Origin: Marinoscillum pacificum
Lineage (GTDB): Bacteria; Bacteroidota; Bacteroidia; Cytophagales; Cyclobacteriaceae
NCBI RefSeq assembly: GCF_024714495.1
Contig: NZ_JAMZMJ010000003.1
Coordinates: 393,697 to 457,696, forward strand
Direction of reading: 5' to 3'
Length of the DNA stretch: 64,000 nt
This document shows, in pieces, positions 46,092 to 54,305 of the stretch (position 1 is its first letter; the number at the start of each line of letters is the position of its first letter). The notes beneath the pieces were generated by a model, which worked only from the letters and a program-made list of their open reading frames with translations, was not told where the DNA came from and searched no databases. Made by a program: the position numbers and the translations under genes.

Positions 46092-46237
46092 TGTAAGGTG
46101 ATGAAATTGGCAGACATGCCCTCCTGTCTCGGGGGTGGAGATAAGGGATAAATCTCTGATCACGATAAATTACTCCGGTAATTTATCGTGGCGAGACTAA
46201 CTGCTCCGTGGAGGTTCGAATCCTTCCCTTACAGCCA
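46092..46237 (+). tRNA. Class II tRNA-like RNA with giant variable arm, copy 1 (GUC in anticodon position)
   Basis: The fold is a cloverleaf. Acceptor TGTAAGG/CCTTACA (46092-46098, 46227-46233) is followed by G73 and an encoded CCA (46235-46237). The D-arm (ATG/CAT) has the Leu-tRNA-like AAATTGGCAGA. The anticodon stem CCCTC/GGGGG carries loop CTGTCTC, so the anticodon slot reads GTC (46126-46128). The T-arm is GGAGG-TTCGAAT-CCTTC. Between positions 43 and 49 is a ~74-nt insert: stem GGAG/CTCC, internal loop ATAAGGGATAAA opposite CTAACTG, stem TCTC/GAGA, then a 13-bp hairpin (46161-46173 with 46178-46190). U37 is abnormal for a decoding tRNA. A strong terminator follows. It is either an unusual tRNA or a tRNA-like regulatory RNA. 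Confidence 0.72.
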
Positions 46238-46269
46238 TCATTTTTGGGTTAATGTTGTTTATTGAATCT

Positions 46270-46304
46270 GGTCGAGGTAGGGGTGCCTCGACCTTTTTCT
46301 TTTT
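46270..46304 (+). terminator. Intrinsic terminator of tRNA-like gene copy 1
   Basis: GGTCGAGG (46270-46277) and CCTCGACC (46286-46293) form a perfect 8-bp stem with an 8-nt loop. The T-run TTTTTCTTTTT follows. The same structure follows copy 2 at 48016. Confidence 0.88.
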
Positions 46305-46488
46305 ATAGCCCTCAAGAACTTCCTTTTTGTTTTATCCAGCATCTTATTGCTCTGAGCCTGGAGTTTCTCAATCATATTTCTCATTCAGTATTTAGATCTT
46401 ACCTTGCTACAAGTTCCGTTATTGTCTCCCGAGAATTCACACGTCTCAATTGTCTTATGAGACCTCTTTTACATAATCACATAATTAC

Positions 46489-46557
46489 AACTTCTCTGTG
46501 AAGGTTCGACTCCTTCCCTTATAGCTATCATTTTTGGGTTAATGTTGTTTATTGAAT
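46489..46557 (+). repeat. tRNA-like 3'-end fragment B
   Basis: AACTTCTCTGTG, then an intact T-arm GAAGG-TTCGACT-CCTTC (fully Watson-Crick), then CCTTATA and G. The acceptor 3' strand has one change (CCTTACA to CCTTATA). The 5' half is absent, so this is a partial duplicate or attachment-site scar rather than a gene. Confidence 0.7.
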
Positions 46558-46606
46558 GCGACCGGCTAGGTCTGGTCGAGGTAGGGCGTACGGCTAGTAG
46601 GTGTCT

Positions 46607-46634
46607 GGCTACGCGCCCCGAACTAGGCGTTCCC
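46607..46634 (+). repeat. Short G+C-rich repeat, copy 1
   Basis: A 28-nt segment starting GGCTACGCGCCCCGAACTAG and ending GCGTTCCC. Related copies are at 48123-48140 (shorter) and 48170-48194 (one base shorter in the C-run). It stands where fragment B's terminator hairpin has been rebuilt. Its G+C content is far above its surroundings. Confidence 0.6.
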
Positions 46635-46833
46635 TAACTTTTTCTTTTTATAGCCCTCAAGAACTTTCTTTTTGTTTTATCCAGCATCTTATTGCTTTGA
46701 GCCTGGAGTTTCTCAATCATATTACTCATTCAGTATTTAGATCTTACCTTGCTACAAGTTCCGTTGTTGTCTTCTGAGAACTCTCACATTTGGACTGTCT
46801 TATGAGATCTCCTTTACTTATTTATATAATTGC

Positions 46834-46905
46834 AACTTCTCAGTGAAGGATTGAATCCTTCCCTTACAGCCATCATTTTTGGGTGAATGTTGTTTATTGA
46901 ATGCG
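46834..46905 (+). repeat. tRNA-like 3'-end fragment C
   Basis: AACTTCTCAGTG, T-arm GAAGG-ATTGAAT-CCTTC with a decayed T-loop, then CCTTACA, G and CCA. The downstream sequence matches the other units up to about 46950 and then diverges. Confidence 0.65.
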
Positions 46906-46950
46906 ACCGGCTAGGTCTGGTCGAGGTAGAGCGTACGACTAGTAGGTGGC

Positions 46951-47784
46951 TCTGTTATTATCATTGAAGTGTTCTGAAGTTTTTACTGTAGCCCTGGATA
47001 CGGATTTCTTCAATGTAGTTGTAAAACCATTCTTTCTTCATAGCTAATTTTTTCATCTACTAGTTTTTGACTCCTTATATAAGGTGAAATGGTCGTGACT
47101 GTCAGTAATGGTGTTAAGTTCTAGATGTTCATGTCAAATTCTTGTGCACTTATAATAAATAGGATGGGAGTATAGATTTGGTAATTCTAAATCTGTATAT
47201 CTCTGATCCTTGATCAAAAGGATAGATAAAAAACTGAGTCGTGTACCTCGGGAATTACCCATAGACAGATGCCTCCATTTATATACCTATATATAATGTC
47301 TGGAAAGATTGTTACGGTAATTGATGCCGAAGGTTGATAAGTGTAGTTTCCTAATTATGAAATGGACTTCTAATTTCTTCTGTAAATGGTCGCTTTTGTG
47401 TTTCTCACTTGTTTTCCTTTTGGAATTGATAAAAATTCAACGGCTTCTAAGCAAATACTGAGGTTTTGGGATAATTGATCATGATGGGAGGATTGGGAAT
47501 TATGTTTTTTGTAAAAATCGATGTGAATTTGATTGTCATTTGAGAGGTGTGATGAGGGTGATTTGTGAAATATATTGAGGAAAATCAAAGAATTTTATTC
47601 TTCAATAAGATGATAATGCCAAATTTTGGTTGGATTTGTATGCTTGCAGATTAAATGAAATCTAATTTCAGGCTTTAAAATGGGGGTAAATTGTGAAAAT
47701 TATAATTTCGAATACCGATTTTGAGTTGATATGTAAATCTTTTCAAAAAGCATTAATAAAATTTTAAAGATTGAAAGATGGTGG
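46951..47784. other. Gene-poor, AT-rich stretch between the tRNA-like copies
   Basis: No protein gene is supported. Small imperfect hairpins occur (for example AGATTT...AAATCT near 47176), but none has covariation or a terminator. A 72-codon minus-strand frame at 47370-47588 has no recognisable feature and low-complexity composition. Confidence 0.5.
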
Positions 47785-47792
47785 TAATTTTG
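47785..47792 (+). promoter_or_regulatory. -7 box TAATTTTG of tRNA-like gene copy 2
   Basis: TAATTTTG fits TAnnTTTG. It is followed by GAATCATCAAA as in copy 1 and stands 46 nt before the tRNA-like body. Confidence 0.55.
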
Positions 47793-47804
47793 AATCATCA
47801 AAAC

Positions 47805-47823
47805 AACGCAAAGAAGATGCGTT
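47805..47823 (+). other. 5' leader hairpin of tRNA-like gene copy 2
   Basis: AACGCA (47805-47810) pairs with TGCGTT (47818-47823). Relative to copy 1, a T-A pair is replaced by A-T at the second position. Confidence 0.5.
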
Positions 47824-47830
47824 TACACAC

Positions 47831-47985
47831 TGTAGGGTGATGAAATTGGCAGACATGCCCTCCTGTCTCGGGGGTGAAGATAAGGGATAAATCCCGCGTG
47901 TTTCACGATTATATGCACTAGCATGTAATCGTGAATCACTGGGACTAACTGCTTCGTGGAGGTTCGAATCCTTCTCCTACAGCTA
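47831..47985 (+). tRNA. Class II tRNA-like RNA with giant variable arm, copy 2 (GUC in anticodon position)
   Basis: It has the same fold as copy 1: acceptor TGTAGGG/TCCTACA (47831-47837, 47975-47981), G73 at 47982, then CTA, so CCA is not encoded. The D-arm, anticodon arm and T-arm are identical to copy 1, with GTC at 47865-47867. The insert keeps the internal loops ATAAGGGATAAA and CTAACTG. Its helices change in pairs: GGAG/CTCC becomes GAAG/CTTC, TCTC/GAGA becomes TCCC/GGGA, acceptor A-U becomes G-C. The distal hairpin is now 15 bp (47902-47916 with 47921-47935). Such compensation argues for function in both copies. Confidence 0.72.
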
Positions 47986-48015
47986 TTTTTGGGTTAATGT
48001 TGTTTATTTGAATCT

Positions 48016-48050
48016 GGTCGAGGTAGGGGTGCCTCGACCTTTTTCTTTTT
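48016..48050 (+). terminator. Intrinsic terminator of tRNA-like gene copy 2
   Basis: GGTCGAGG (48016-48023) pairs with CCTCGACC (48032-48039), followed by a T-run with one C. It is identical to the copy 1 terminator, and so is the sequence leading to it. Confidence 0.88.
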
Positions 48051-48594
48051 ATGGGCAATCGGTTTTGAGAAAATGTTTAGAATATTTATGAAGCTTTTCA
48101 ATGTCGAGGCACCTGGATGCCTGGCTACGCGCCCCGCAACCTTTTTCTTTTTATAAGGTTAAGCCACAACTACGCGCCCGAACTAGGCGTTCCCGGCCTA
48201 TTCTTTTTATAGCTCTTTAACTTTTCAGCTCTCTTTGAATATTCAGGTCTCATGCGACCTTATCTTTTCAGCTTTGATAGTTTGCTTTTTCACGGTAACT
48301 GCAATCTCATTATTCTGTAATTTTCTTATTAAAACTAGTTTGATGTGATTTTGAGGTATTGACAATTGTCGAAATTGGTAATTCTCATCTCTTTTTAATG
48401 ACTAATTAATTATTGTGAAAATCATATTAAATGGGTTATTCGGTTTCATTCCATATGCTAAATGATCCTATCAATTGAAATAAACTTTGGTATTTGTAGC
48501 TATATGCAATGAAATTGTTAGTCGCACAGGGGTTAGCGAATTTTCACAGATATGTAGGTTGACTTATATTTAGATCAAAATCAATTTTCCAAAA
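48051..48594. other. Intergenic region with degenerate repeats, upstream of acyl-CoA ligase
   Basis: It includes two more copies of the short G+C-rich repeat (48123-48140 and 48170-48194), each followed by a T-rich CTTTTTCTTTTTAT-like tract. After ~48230 the sequence becomes plain AT-rich upstream DNA of the ligase gene. No ORF is seen. Confidence 0.5.
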
Positions 48595-50283
48595 ATGAGC
48601 AACAAGCCCTGGTTAGAATCTTACCCTGCAGGAGTACCCCAATCAATAGATGCCGATAAGTATGGTTCTCTAGCTGATTTATTCACAGAATCTAGAAGAA
48701 AATACAATTCGTTGCCAGCTTATGAGAATATGGGTAAAATCATATCTTTTGAAGAGTTGGGTGAATTGTCGGATCGTTTTGCATCGTATTTTCAAAATGA
48801 TCTTGGACTAAAGCCAGGGGATAAGATAGCTATTCAGCTTCCTAATGTGATACAAAACCCTGTTGTGATGTATGCTGCATTAAAAGCAGGTTTGGTTGTC
48901 GTTAATACCAATCCTCTGTACACGCCATCAGAGATGTGTCACCAATTCAAGGATTCTGGCGCCAAGGCAATTGTGGTATTGGCTAATTTTGCTGCTAATC
49001 TAGAAGAGATTATTAAGGACACCTCCATTGATCATGTGATAGTAACAGAACTAGGAGACATGATCGGTGGTTTAAAAGGAAGTTTGGTCAACTTCGTTGT
49101 GAAGAAAATCAAAAAGATGGTGCCGGCTTATAACTTACCTGAAGCCATTCCATTCAAAAAGATATTAAAAGAAGCTCGTTCAGAGTCGTTTACAGCTCCT
49201 GAAATTAAAGCTGATGATTTGGCCTTTTTACAATACACCGGAGGAACTACAGGTGTATCTAAAGGAGCAATGCTAACTCATAGAAATCTTATTGGAAATC
49301 TCCAGCAGATTGAGTCATGGTTAAAACAAGCTAACCCCGTAGAAGGAAAGGAAATCTTTATAGCAGCACTTCCACTATATCATATTTTCGCTTTAAATGC
49401 TCATGCTTTATTGCCAGCGAAGGTTGGAGCCAAAAATGTATTGATTACTAACCCTAGAGATATGAAGGGGTTTGTAAAAGAACTTAAAAAGCATCCGTTC
49501 ACCTTAATTACAGGTGTGAATACACTTTTTAATGGGTTGCTCAATACTCCAGGATTTGCTGAATTGGATCATAGCACCATAAAGGTGGCATTGGCAGGTG
49601 GGATGGCGCTTCAGCGTGCGGTTTTTGATAAGTGGGAGCAAGTGACTGGTAAGCGAATTGCCGAAGCATATGGCTTAACAGAAACATCACCTGGTTTATG
49701 CATCAATCCATTATCAGAAGGTAATCGAGTTGGAACTATCGGATTGCCATTGCCTGATACAGATGTGAGGCTTTTAGATGACGAAGGGAATGAAGTTGCT
49801 GAAGGAGAAAGAGGAGAATTGTGCTGCAAGGGGCCTCAGGTATTTGTTGGATATTGGCAACGAGAAGAAGAAACGAAGAGTAGCTTTATCAATGGCTACT
49901 TCAAGACAGGTGATATCGCTACGATGGATCCTGATGGATACTTTAGAATTGTAGATCGAAAGAAGGAAATGATTCTTGTTTCTGGTTTCAATGTATATCC
50001 CAATGAAGTAGAGGATGCAATAGCCAAACATCCTAAAGTGTTGGAAGTAGGAGCTATTGGTGTGCCGGATAGTAAATCTACCGAAGCTGTGAAGGTGTAT
50101 ATAGTAAAAAAGGACCAATCACTTACAGAAGAGGAAGTTTTTGAACACTGTAGAGAGAATTTAACCGGATATAAGCGACCAAAACATGTGGCTTTCTCTG
50201 CTGAACTTCCAAAATCCAATGTAGGCAAAATCCTCCGACGAATTATTAAGGAGGATGATGCCAAAGTTTGTACATACGATTAA
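48595..50283 (+). CDS. fadD: Long-chain fatty acid-CoA ligase (FadD-type)
   Basis: The 562-aa AMP-forming enzyme has the P-loop-like motif YTGGTTGVSKGAMLTH (~residue 213). It also has AEAYGLTETSPG, the YFKTGDIATMDPDGYFRIVDRKKE hinge region, and the C-terminal catalytic lysine segment LPKSNVGKILRR. The FadD-like overall pattern fits activation of long-chain fatty acids at the inner face of the membrane. It overlaps the convergent lipoprotein gene by 4 nt. Confidence 0.92.
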   Translation: MSNKPWLESYPAGVPQSIDADKYGSLADLFTESRRKYNSLPAYENMGKIISFEELGELSDRFASYFQNDLGLKPGDKIAIQLPNVIQNPVVMYAALKAGLVVVNTNPLYTPSEMCHQFKDSGAKAIVVLANFAANLEEIIKDTSIDHVIVTELGDMIGGLKGSLVNFVVKKIKKMVPAYNLPEAIPFKKILKEARSESFTAPEIKADDLAFLQYTGGTTGVSKGAMLTHRNLIGNLQQIESWLKQANPVEGKEIFIAALPLYHIFALNAHALLPAKVGAKNVLITNPRDMKGFVKELKKHPFTLITGVNTLFNGLLNTPGFAELDHSTIKVALAGGMALQRAVFDKWEQVTGKRIAEAYGLTETSPGLCINPLSEGNRVGTIGLPLPDTDVRLLDDEGNEVAEGERGELCCKGPQVFVGYWQREEETKSSFINGYFKTGDIATMDPDGYFRIVDRKKEMILVSGFNVYPNEVEDAIAKHPKVLEVGAIGVPDSKSTEAVKVYIVKKDQSLTEEEVFEHCRENLTGYKRPKHVAFSAELPKSNVGKILRRIIKEDDAKVCTYD

Positions 50284-51098
50284 ATCTTAAGAAGTCCTTC
50301 TAATTTAGAAAATGGAATGGTTAGATCTGTTGGCCCGTTAGCATATGGGGCTATCTCATAGCTGTTGTAATACAGGATCATTCCATTGTTACTAAACCCT
50401 ATTGCTTCAGGAAGGCTGAATTCATCATTTTCAAAAGTGAAACCATAGTCTGAAAAAGCGTTTCCTTCTGAGATTTCATAGTATTCTCTGAATTCGGCTT
50501 CAGCAATTTGAGTGATTTGTTTTTGATTTTTAATGATATCCTTAAGGTCCAAAGGTTTTTTATCCCCTTTTTTAAGGTTGATATAAGTAATGGTGCTGTT
50601 TGGATGAGCACCACCCGTATAGCTAGAAGTACTCATTTCTAGTGATACAAATTCTGCTGTTGAATAAGACGTAGAAACGTTTATGGACAGGTCCCAAGGA
50701 GTTTGTGATTCCGGAAAACTGGCCACGAATTCCTCGTAGGATTTAATAAACAGATTCTCTAATTCTTCTATTGATTCAGAACCGTCAGCTTCCATGATAA
50801 AATCTTCACTGAGTACTTTAACTATCTGATCTTCTACAATTTTATTGAAATTGGGAAACGATTCGAATCGTGGATAGGTGATTGAAACAGTTGTGCATGG
50901 TTCTGCATTGCAATTTGATTTTTTCTCTATTTCTATTGTTTCTGCAGCTTCTATAACATTTTTAGATTCTTTAAAAACAATACTGTCAGAAGCGGGTTGT
51001 TCTTGCTTTGATTGCTCAACAGAACATGAGAATTGAATAAAAAGTAAAAAAAAGAGATATTTAAACGAGTGCGTTGTATGTTTTAACGAGTTGATCAT
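50280..51098 (-). CDS. Putative lipoprotein with DUF4163/DUF3298-like domain
   Basis: The 272-aa protein has a signal segment (FKYLFFLLFIQFSC) with a weak lipobox at Cys25. A domain with SYSTAEFVSLEMSTSSYTGGAHPNSTITYINL and a terminal ANGPTDLTIPFSKLEGLL follows, the RsiV/PdaC-like DUF4163-DUF3298 pattern (TGGAHPN, YANGP). It is probably envelope-located and its function is unknown. It is convergent with fadD. Confidence 0.82.
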   Translation of the reverse strand: MINSLKHTTHSFKYLFFLLFIQFSCSVEQSKQEQPASDSIVFKESKNVIEAAETIEIEKKSNCNAEPCTTVSITYPRFESFPNFNKIVEDQIVKVLSEDFIMEADGSESIEELENLFIKSYEEFVASFPESQTPWDLSINVSTSYSTAEFVSLEMSTSSYTGGAHPNSTITYINLKKGDKKPLDLKDIIKNQKQITQIAEAEFREYYEISEGNAFSDYGFTFENDEFSLPEAIGFSNNGMILYYNSYEIAPYANGPTDLTIPFSKLEGLLKI

Positions 51099-51149
51099 AC
51101 TTCTTGCAGATTATTGGTTTTTTTTGTCTTGTCTAACGATTTAATCACA

Positions 51150-52079
51150 ATGTCTAATAAAAGTCAAATGTATATGAAATTCAGATTACCCTTGGTGATA
51201 ATTCTTGTTGCCACATTATTTACTGCTAGAGCTCAAAATGCAGATACTACTTATTGGACCTCAGGCGGATTTGTAGCTCTGACATTTTCTAATGTTACCT
51301 TAAGTGATAGTTGGTCGGCTGGTGGAGCTGAAAACATGTCAATAAATGGAGCAACAGGATTATTTGCTAATTATGCAAAAGCACGAACTACCTGGGAGTC
51401 TTCTTTGGATCTGGGATATGGAATGATCAATCAAGACAATCAAGGTTTTGAGAAAAGTGATGACAAGATCAACCTTGTAACCAAGTATGGCTATCAAATA
51501 AAAGAAGGTAATTCGCAATGGTACTTCAGTGGTCTTCTTGATTTTAGAACACAGTTTGCCGAAGGTACCGTAATTGCAGCTGATGGGGTGTCAGATAGTA
51601 CAATTTCCAACTTTATGGCACCAGGTTATCTGACCGTTGGTTTAGGTATTGACTATAAGCCTAATAAAGTAATATCATTTAACTATATCCCCTTGACAGG
51701 TAAGTTTACATTTGTCAACGATCAGGCCCTTGCAGATAAAGGAGCGTATGGAGTAGATCCTGGTAAGAAGTCTCGTGCAGAGCTTGGTTCTTTCTTAAGA
51801 ATTAAATACAAAGATGAGGTGATTACTAATGTGAATCTTGAGTCTCGTTTGGAGTTATTTACCAATTACATTGAGAGTTTCGGAACCATTGATGTTAATT
51901 GGCAAAATACGATCGTGATGAAAGTAAATAAGGTGCTTTCTGCTAATTTATTTACCCATCTTTTGTATGATAAAGATATCAAGACAGAAACTGAAAATGG
52001 CCCTGAGGCAAAGGTGCAATTTAAAAGCGTTTTTGGTGCAGGTCTAGCTTACAACTTCGGAGCGCAGTTAAGCAAGTAA
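51150..52079 (+). CDS. DUF3078 family secreted/outer-membrane protein
   Basis: After a signal peptide (FRLPLVIILVATLFTARAQ) it reads TTYWTSGGFVALTFSNVTLSDSWSAGG, the DUF3078 N-terminal pattern, followed by beta-strand-rich sequence ending in FGAGLAYNFGAQLSK. This looks like a small barrel or beta-sandwich of the outer membrane. Starts at 51150, 51168 or 51174 are all possible. The gene is monocistronic. Confidence 0.82.
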   Translation: MSNKSQMYMKFRLPLVIILVATLFTARAQNADTTYWTSGGFVALTFSNVTLSDSWSAGGAENMSINGATGLFANYAKARTTWESSLDLGYGMINQDNQGFEKSDDKINLVTKYGYQIKEGNSQWYFSGLLDFRTQFAEGTVIAADGVSDSTISNFMAPGYLTVGLGIDYKPNKVISFNYIPLTGKFTFVNDQALADKGAYGVDPGKKSRAELGSFLRIKYKDEVITNVNLESRLELFTNYIESFGTIDVNWQNTIVMKVNKVLSANLFTHLLYDKDIKTETENGPEAKVQFKSVFGAGLAYNFGAQLSK

Positions 52080-52190
52080 ACGTTTAAAACATGCCAATTA
52101 TCGAAACATACCAATGATTATACGGTATAATTTCGGCTAACGATAAAATCTTCGTATTTTTACTCTTGTAGAAGTATGAAGAAGTGTAAC

Positions 52191-52223
52191 AAGGTCTTTC
52201 TTTTTTTAGAGGAAGGCCTTTTT
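52191..52223 (+). terminator. Intrinsic terminator between the DUF3078 and mscS genes
   Basis: A 10-bp stem (52191-52200 with 52211-52220, two G-U pairs) and a T-run to 52223 lie 110 nt after the DUF3078 stop. The T-run is on the plus strand, so it serves that gene. Confidence 0.6.
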
Positions 52224-53121
52224 ACTTTCCATCAATTCCAATAGGTCCCGATTTGATATGAATGTCTCTCTGAGGGAATGGGATTTCTACATTGTGCTCC
52301 TTGAACTTTCTGAATATTTCAAAGTATAATTCTGATTTTAAAATACGCGGTTTGTCCGTGTGGGTACTTGTCCATACAGCAAGAAAGAAATTTAACGAAC
52401 TGTCAGCGTATTCATCAAATAGGACATTGGGTTCGGGTTTTTTAAGAACATGTGGGTTCTTATCTGCTACTTCAAGCAGTATTTTCTTAATCTTATCCGG
52501 GTCTTCATTGTAGCTTACCCCAACAGGGATTCTAAATCGGATATTTCGGTCATTATGACTCCAATTAATGACTCTGCTGGATATGAATTCTGAATTAGGT
52601 ACAATGATGGAAATATTGTCATTGGTCAAGATTTGAGTAGCTCTAAAGGATATGCTCATTACATTGCCTTGTACATCACCTACGTCTATACGGTCCCCAA
52701 CTTTGATTGGTTTTTCGAACAGGATAATTACACCAGAGATAAAATTGTCAGTGATGTTCTGAAGACCAAATCCAATACCAACACCCAAAGCACCTGCTAT
52801 GAATGTAAGTGCTGTCATATCAATTCCAGCAGTTTGGATGATAACAATGGAGCCAACGACAATGAAAACAAATTTGGTTACTGTGCCAACTGTTGCTCTG
52901 GCGCCAGGTTCCATAGATGTGTTGACTAATATTTTATCAACAAGAATTTTTTTGATTCGTCTGGCTAGAAATGTAAGAATGACGAATGAAAGAAGTATGT
53001 AAAGAATCTTTCCAAGACTGACTTCATTGTCTCCAAGTTTAAATAGTGATTTTGTAAAGAGATGATAGATGCTGATCATTAGATCTTTCATCTCTGCCCA
53101 CACGTCATTGATGGCTTCCAT
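52222..53121 (-). CDS. Mechanosensitive ion channel MscS family protein
   Basis: The 299-aa protein has membrane helices near residues 26-50, 68-95 and 96-120. The pore-lining segment is ALTFIAGALGVGIGFGLQNITDNFISG, and the MscS beta domain (FEKPIKVGDRIDVGDVQGNV) follows. It releases osmolytes on membrane tension. It starts 17 nt after the queA stop and is likely co-transcribed with it. Confidence 0.93.
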   Translation of the reverse strand: MEAINDVWAEMKDLMISIYHLFTKSLFKLGDNEVSLGKILYILLSFVILTFLARRIKKILVDKILVNTSMEPGARATVGTVTKFVFIVVGSIVIIQTAGIDMTALTFIAGALGVGIGFGLQNITDNFISGVIILFEKPIKVGDRIDVGDVQGNVMSISFRATQILTNDNISIIVPNSEFISSRVINWSHNDRNIRFRIPVGVSYNEDPDKIKKILLEVADKNPHVLKKPEPNVLFDEYADSSLNFFLAVWTSTHTDKPRILKSELYFEIFRKFKEHNVEIPFPQRDIHIKSGPIGIDGK

Positions 53122-53138
53122 GCGCTGAATATAACGAA

Positions 53139-54305
53139 TTAAGGTATAAGAAGAGAACTATCTCCATAACTAAGGAATCGATAGTCATTGTTCATTGCTT
53201 GATCATAAACTCTCTTCCAGTTATTCCCTATTAAAGCTGCTACCAGAAGTATAAGTGTCGAACCCGGTTGGTGGAAGTTGGTGACAAGTCCATTACAAAC
53301 TCTGAATTGGTATCCTGGATATATGAATATTTCGGTTTGACCGATGACTGATTGTTGGTTTTTGTGTGTTAAGTAATTTAAAATGTTTGTCAGGCTATTT
53401 TCCAATGATATGGGGGACTGGTAACTATAGGCTGTTTCTTTTTTGATAAAGAATTCAGCATTTTCGTCCTCTTCTAATAATTGTCCAAACCAATACAAGC
53501 TTTCTAAAGTACGCATGCTAGTTGTACCTACAGGTATGATGGTTTCGTTTTGCAAAAGTGTTTCAATATTTGATCTGCTTACATGTACCTGCTCTCGGTG
53601 CATTGGATGGTCTTCTATCGTTTCAGACTTGATAGGCTGAAATGTGCCTGCAGATACATGTAGCGTTAAAAAATCCTTTTGAATTCCCATAGAAGCAATA
53701 GAGTCCAATACACGGTCTGTAAAATGTAAACCTGCTGTAGGTGCTGCTACTGCTCCTTCATTTTTAGAGTATACAGTTTGGTATCTTGGAACATCTTCTT
53801 CTGTAGCTGATCGCCCAAGGTATGGAGGGAGAGGTATTTGCCCTATCGCTAAAAGGATCTCAGAAAATGTTAAGTCAGACGACCAATCAAATCTCACCGT
53901 ATCGTGAGTCAATCGTGTAGATTGAAAAGTATCGCCTGAAAGGTTAATGGTCAATTCTGTGCCTTCCTTCCATTTCTTAGAGTTTCCAATCATGACTTTC
54001 CAGGTGGTTGATAGCTTGCTGCTCATTACCTGTTCATGAACATTGGAAGGAAGAATAGGTTCAAGTAAAAAGATCTCAATTCTAGCTCCAGTTTCCTTAT
54101 TCATAATCAGTCTGGCTGGTATTACTTTAGTGTCATTGAAGACTAAAAGACTCTTTTCAGGAAGCAGATCTGGAATTGTAGAAAACTGATGATGATGGAT
54201 TTCACCTTTGTGATAATACAGAAGTTTTGAAGCATCTCTTTCCTTTAGTGGATGTTTTGCTATTCTCGAATCGGGAAGATCGTAGGTGTAATCTTGAAGG
54301 TTCAA
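53139..54305 (-). CDS. queA: QueA, SAM:tRNA ribosyltransferase-isomerase
   Basis: The 388-aa protein has the QueA signatures YDLPDSRIAKHPL, VFNDTKVIPARL, GAVAAPTAGLHFTDRVL, HVSAGTFQPI and TNFHQPGSTLILLVAALIGN. It converts preQ1-modified tRNA to epoxyqueuosine. It is some 30-40 residues longer than E. coli QueA, as seen in other Bacteroidota. It is the first gene of a unit with mscS and is divergent from menC. Confidence 0.95.
   Translation of the reverse strand: MNLQDYTYDLPDSRIAKHPLKERDASKLLYYHKGEIHHHQFSTIPDLLPEKSLLVFNDTKVIPARLIMNKETGARIEIFLLEPILPSNVHEQVMSSKLSTTWKVMIGNSKKWKEGTELTINLSGDTFQSTRLTHDTVRFDWSSDLTFSEILLAIGQIPLPPYLGRSATEEDVPRYQTVYSKNEGAVAAPTAGLHFTDRVLDSIASMGIQKDFLTLHVSAGTFQPIKSETIEDHPMHREQVHVSRSNIETLLQNETIIPVGTTSMRTLESLYWFGQLLEEDENAEFFIKKETAYSYQSPISLENSLTNILNYLTHKNQQSVIGQTEIFIYPGYQFRVCNGLVTNFHQPGSTLILLVAALIGNNWKRVYDQAMNNDYRFLSYGDSSLLIP

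Larger units (their letters stand above)
46199..46905 (+). repeat. Tandem direct repeats carrying the 3' end of the tRNA-like gene
   Basis: The tail of copy 1 plus ~230 nt of downstream sequence (from 46199) is repeated at 46489 (unit length ~290) and again in part at 46834 (unit ~345). Each unit starts with AACT.CTC.GTG.AGG, then the T-arm, acceptor 3' strand and TTTTTGGGT..ATGTTGTTTATTGAAT. The body ATAGCCCTCAAGAACTT... is nearly identical in units 1 and 2. No 5' half of the RNA is present in the later units. Confidence 0.8.

Noticed and set aside
46099..46136. Hammerhead-like core (GTGATGA...)
   Set aside because: The CUGAUGA and GAAA elements and three-stem arrangement are not present; the segment is fully explained as a D-arm and anticodon arm.
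46092..46237. tmRNA, selC or group I intron-bearing tRNA as the identity of the RNA
   Set aside because: There is no tag-peptide reading frame or tmRNA start motif, the anticodon slot is GUC rather than UCA, the acceptor has 7 bp, and the extra sequence lies in the variable region rather than the anticodon loop and is too short for a group I core.
46262..46501. 79-codon plus-strand ORF after tRNA-like copy 1
   Set aside because: It covers the terminator hairpin and the repeat unit, and its frame is not kept in the second unit; it has no protein-like feature.
47370..47588. 72-codon minus-strand ORF in the gene-poor region
   Set aside because: Composition is biased, there is no homology I can recognise and no start-site context; likely chance.
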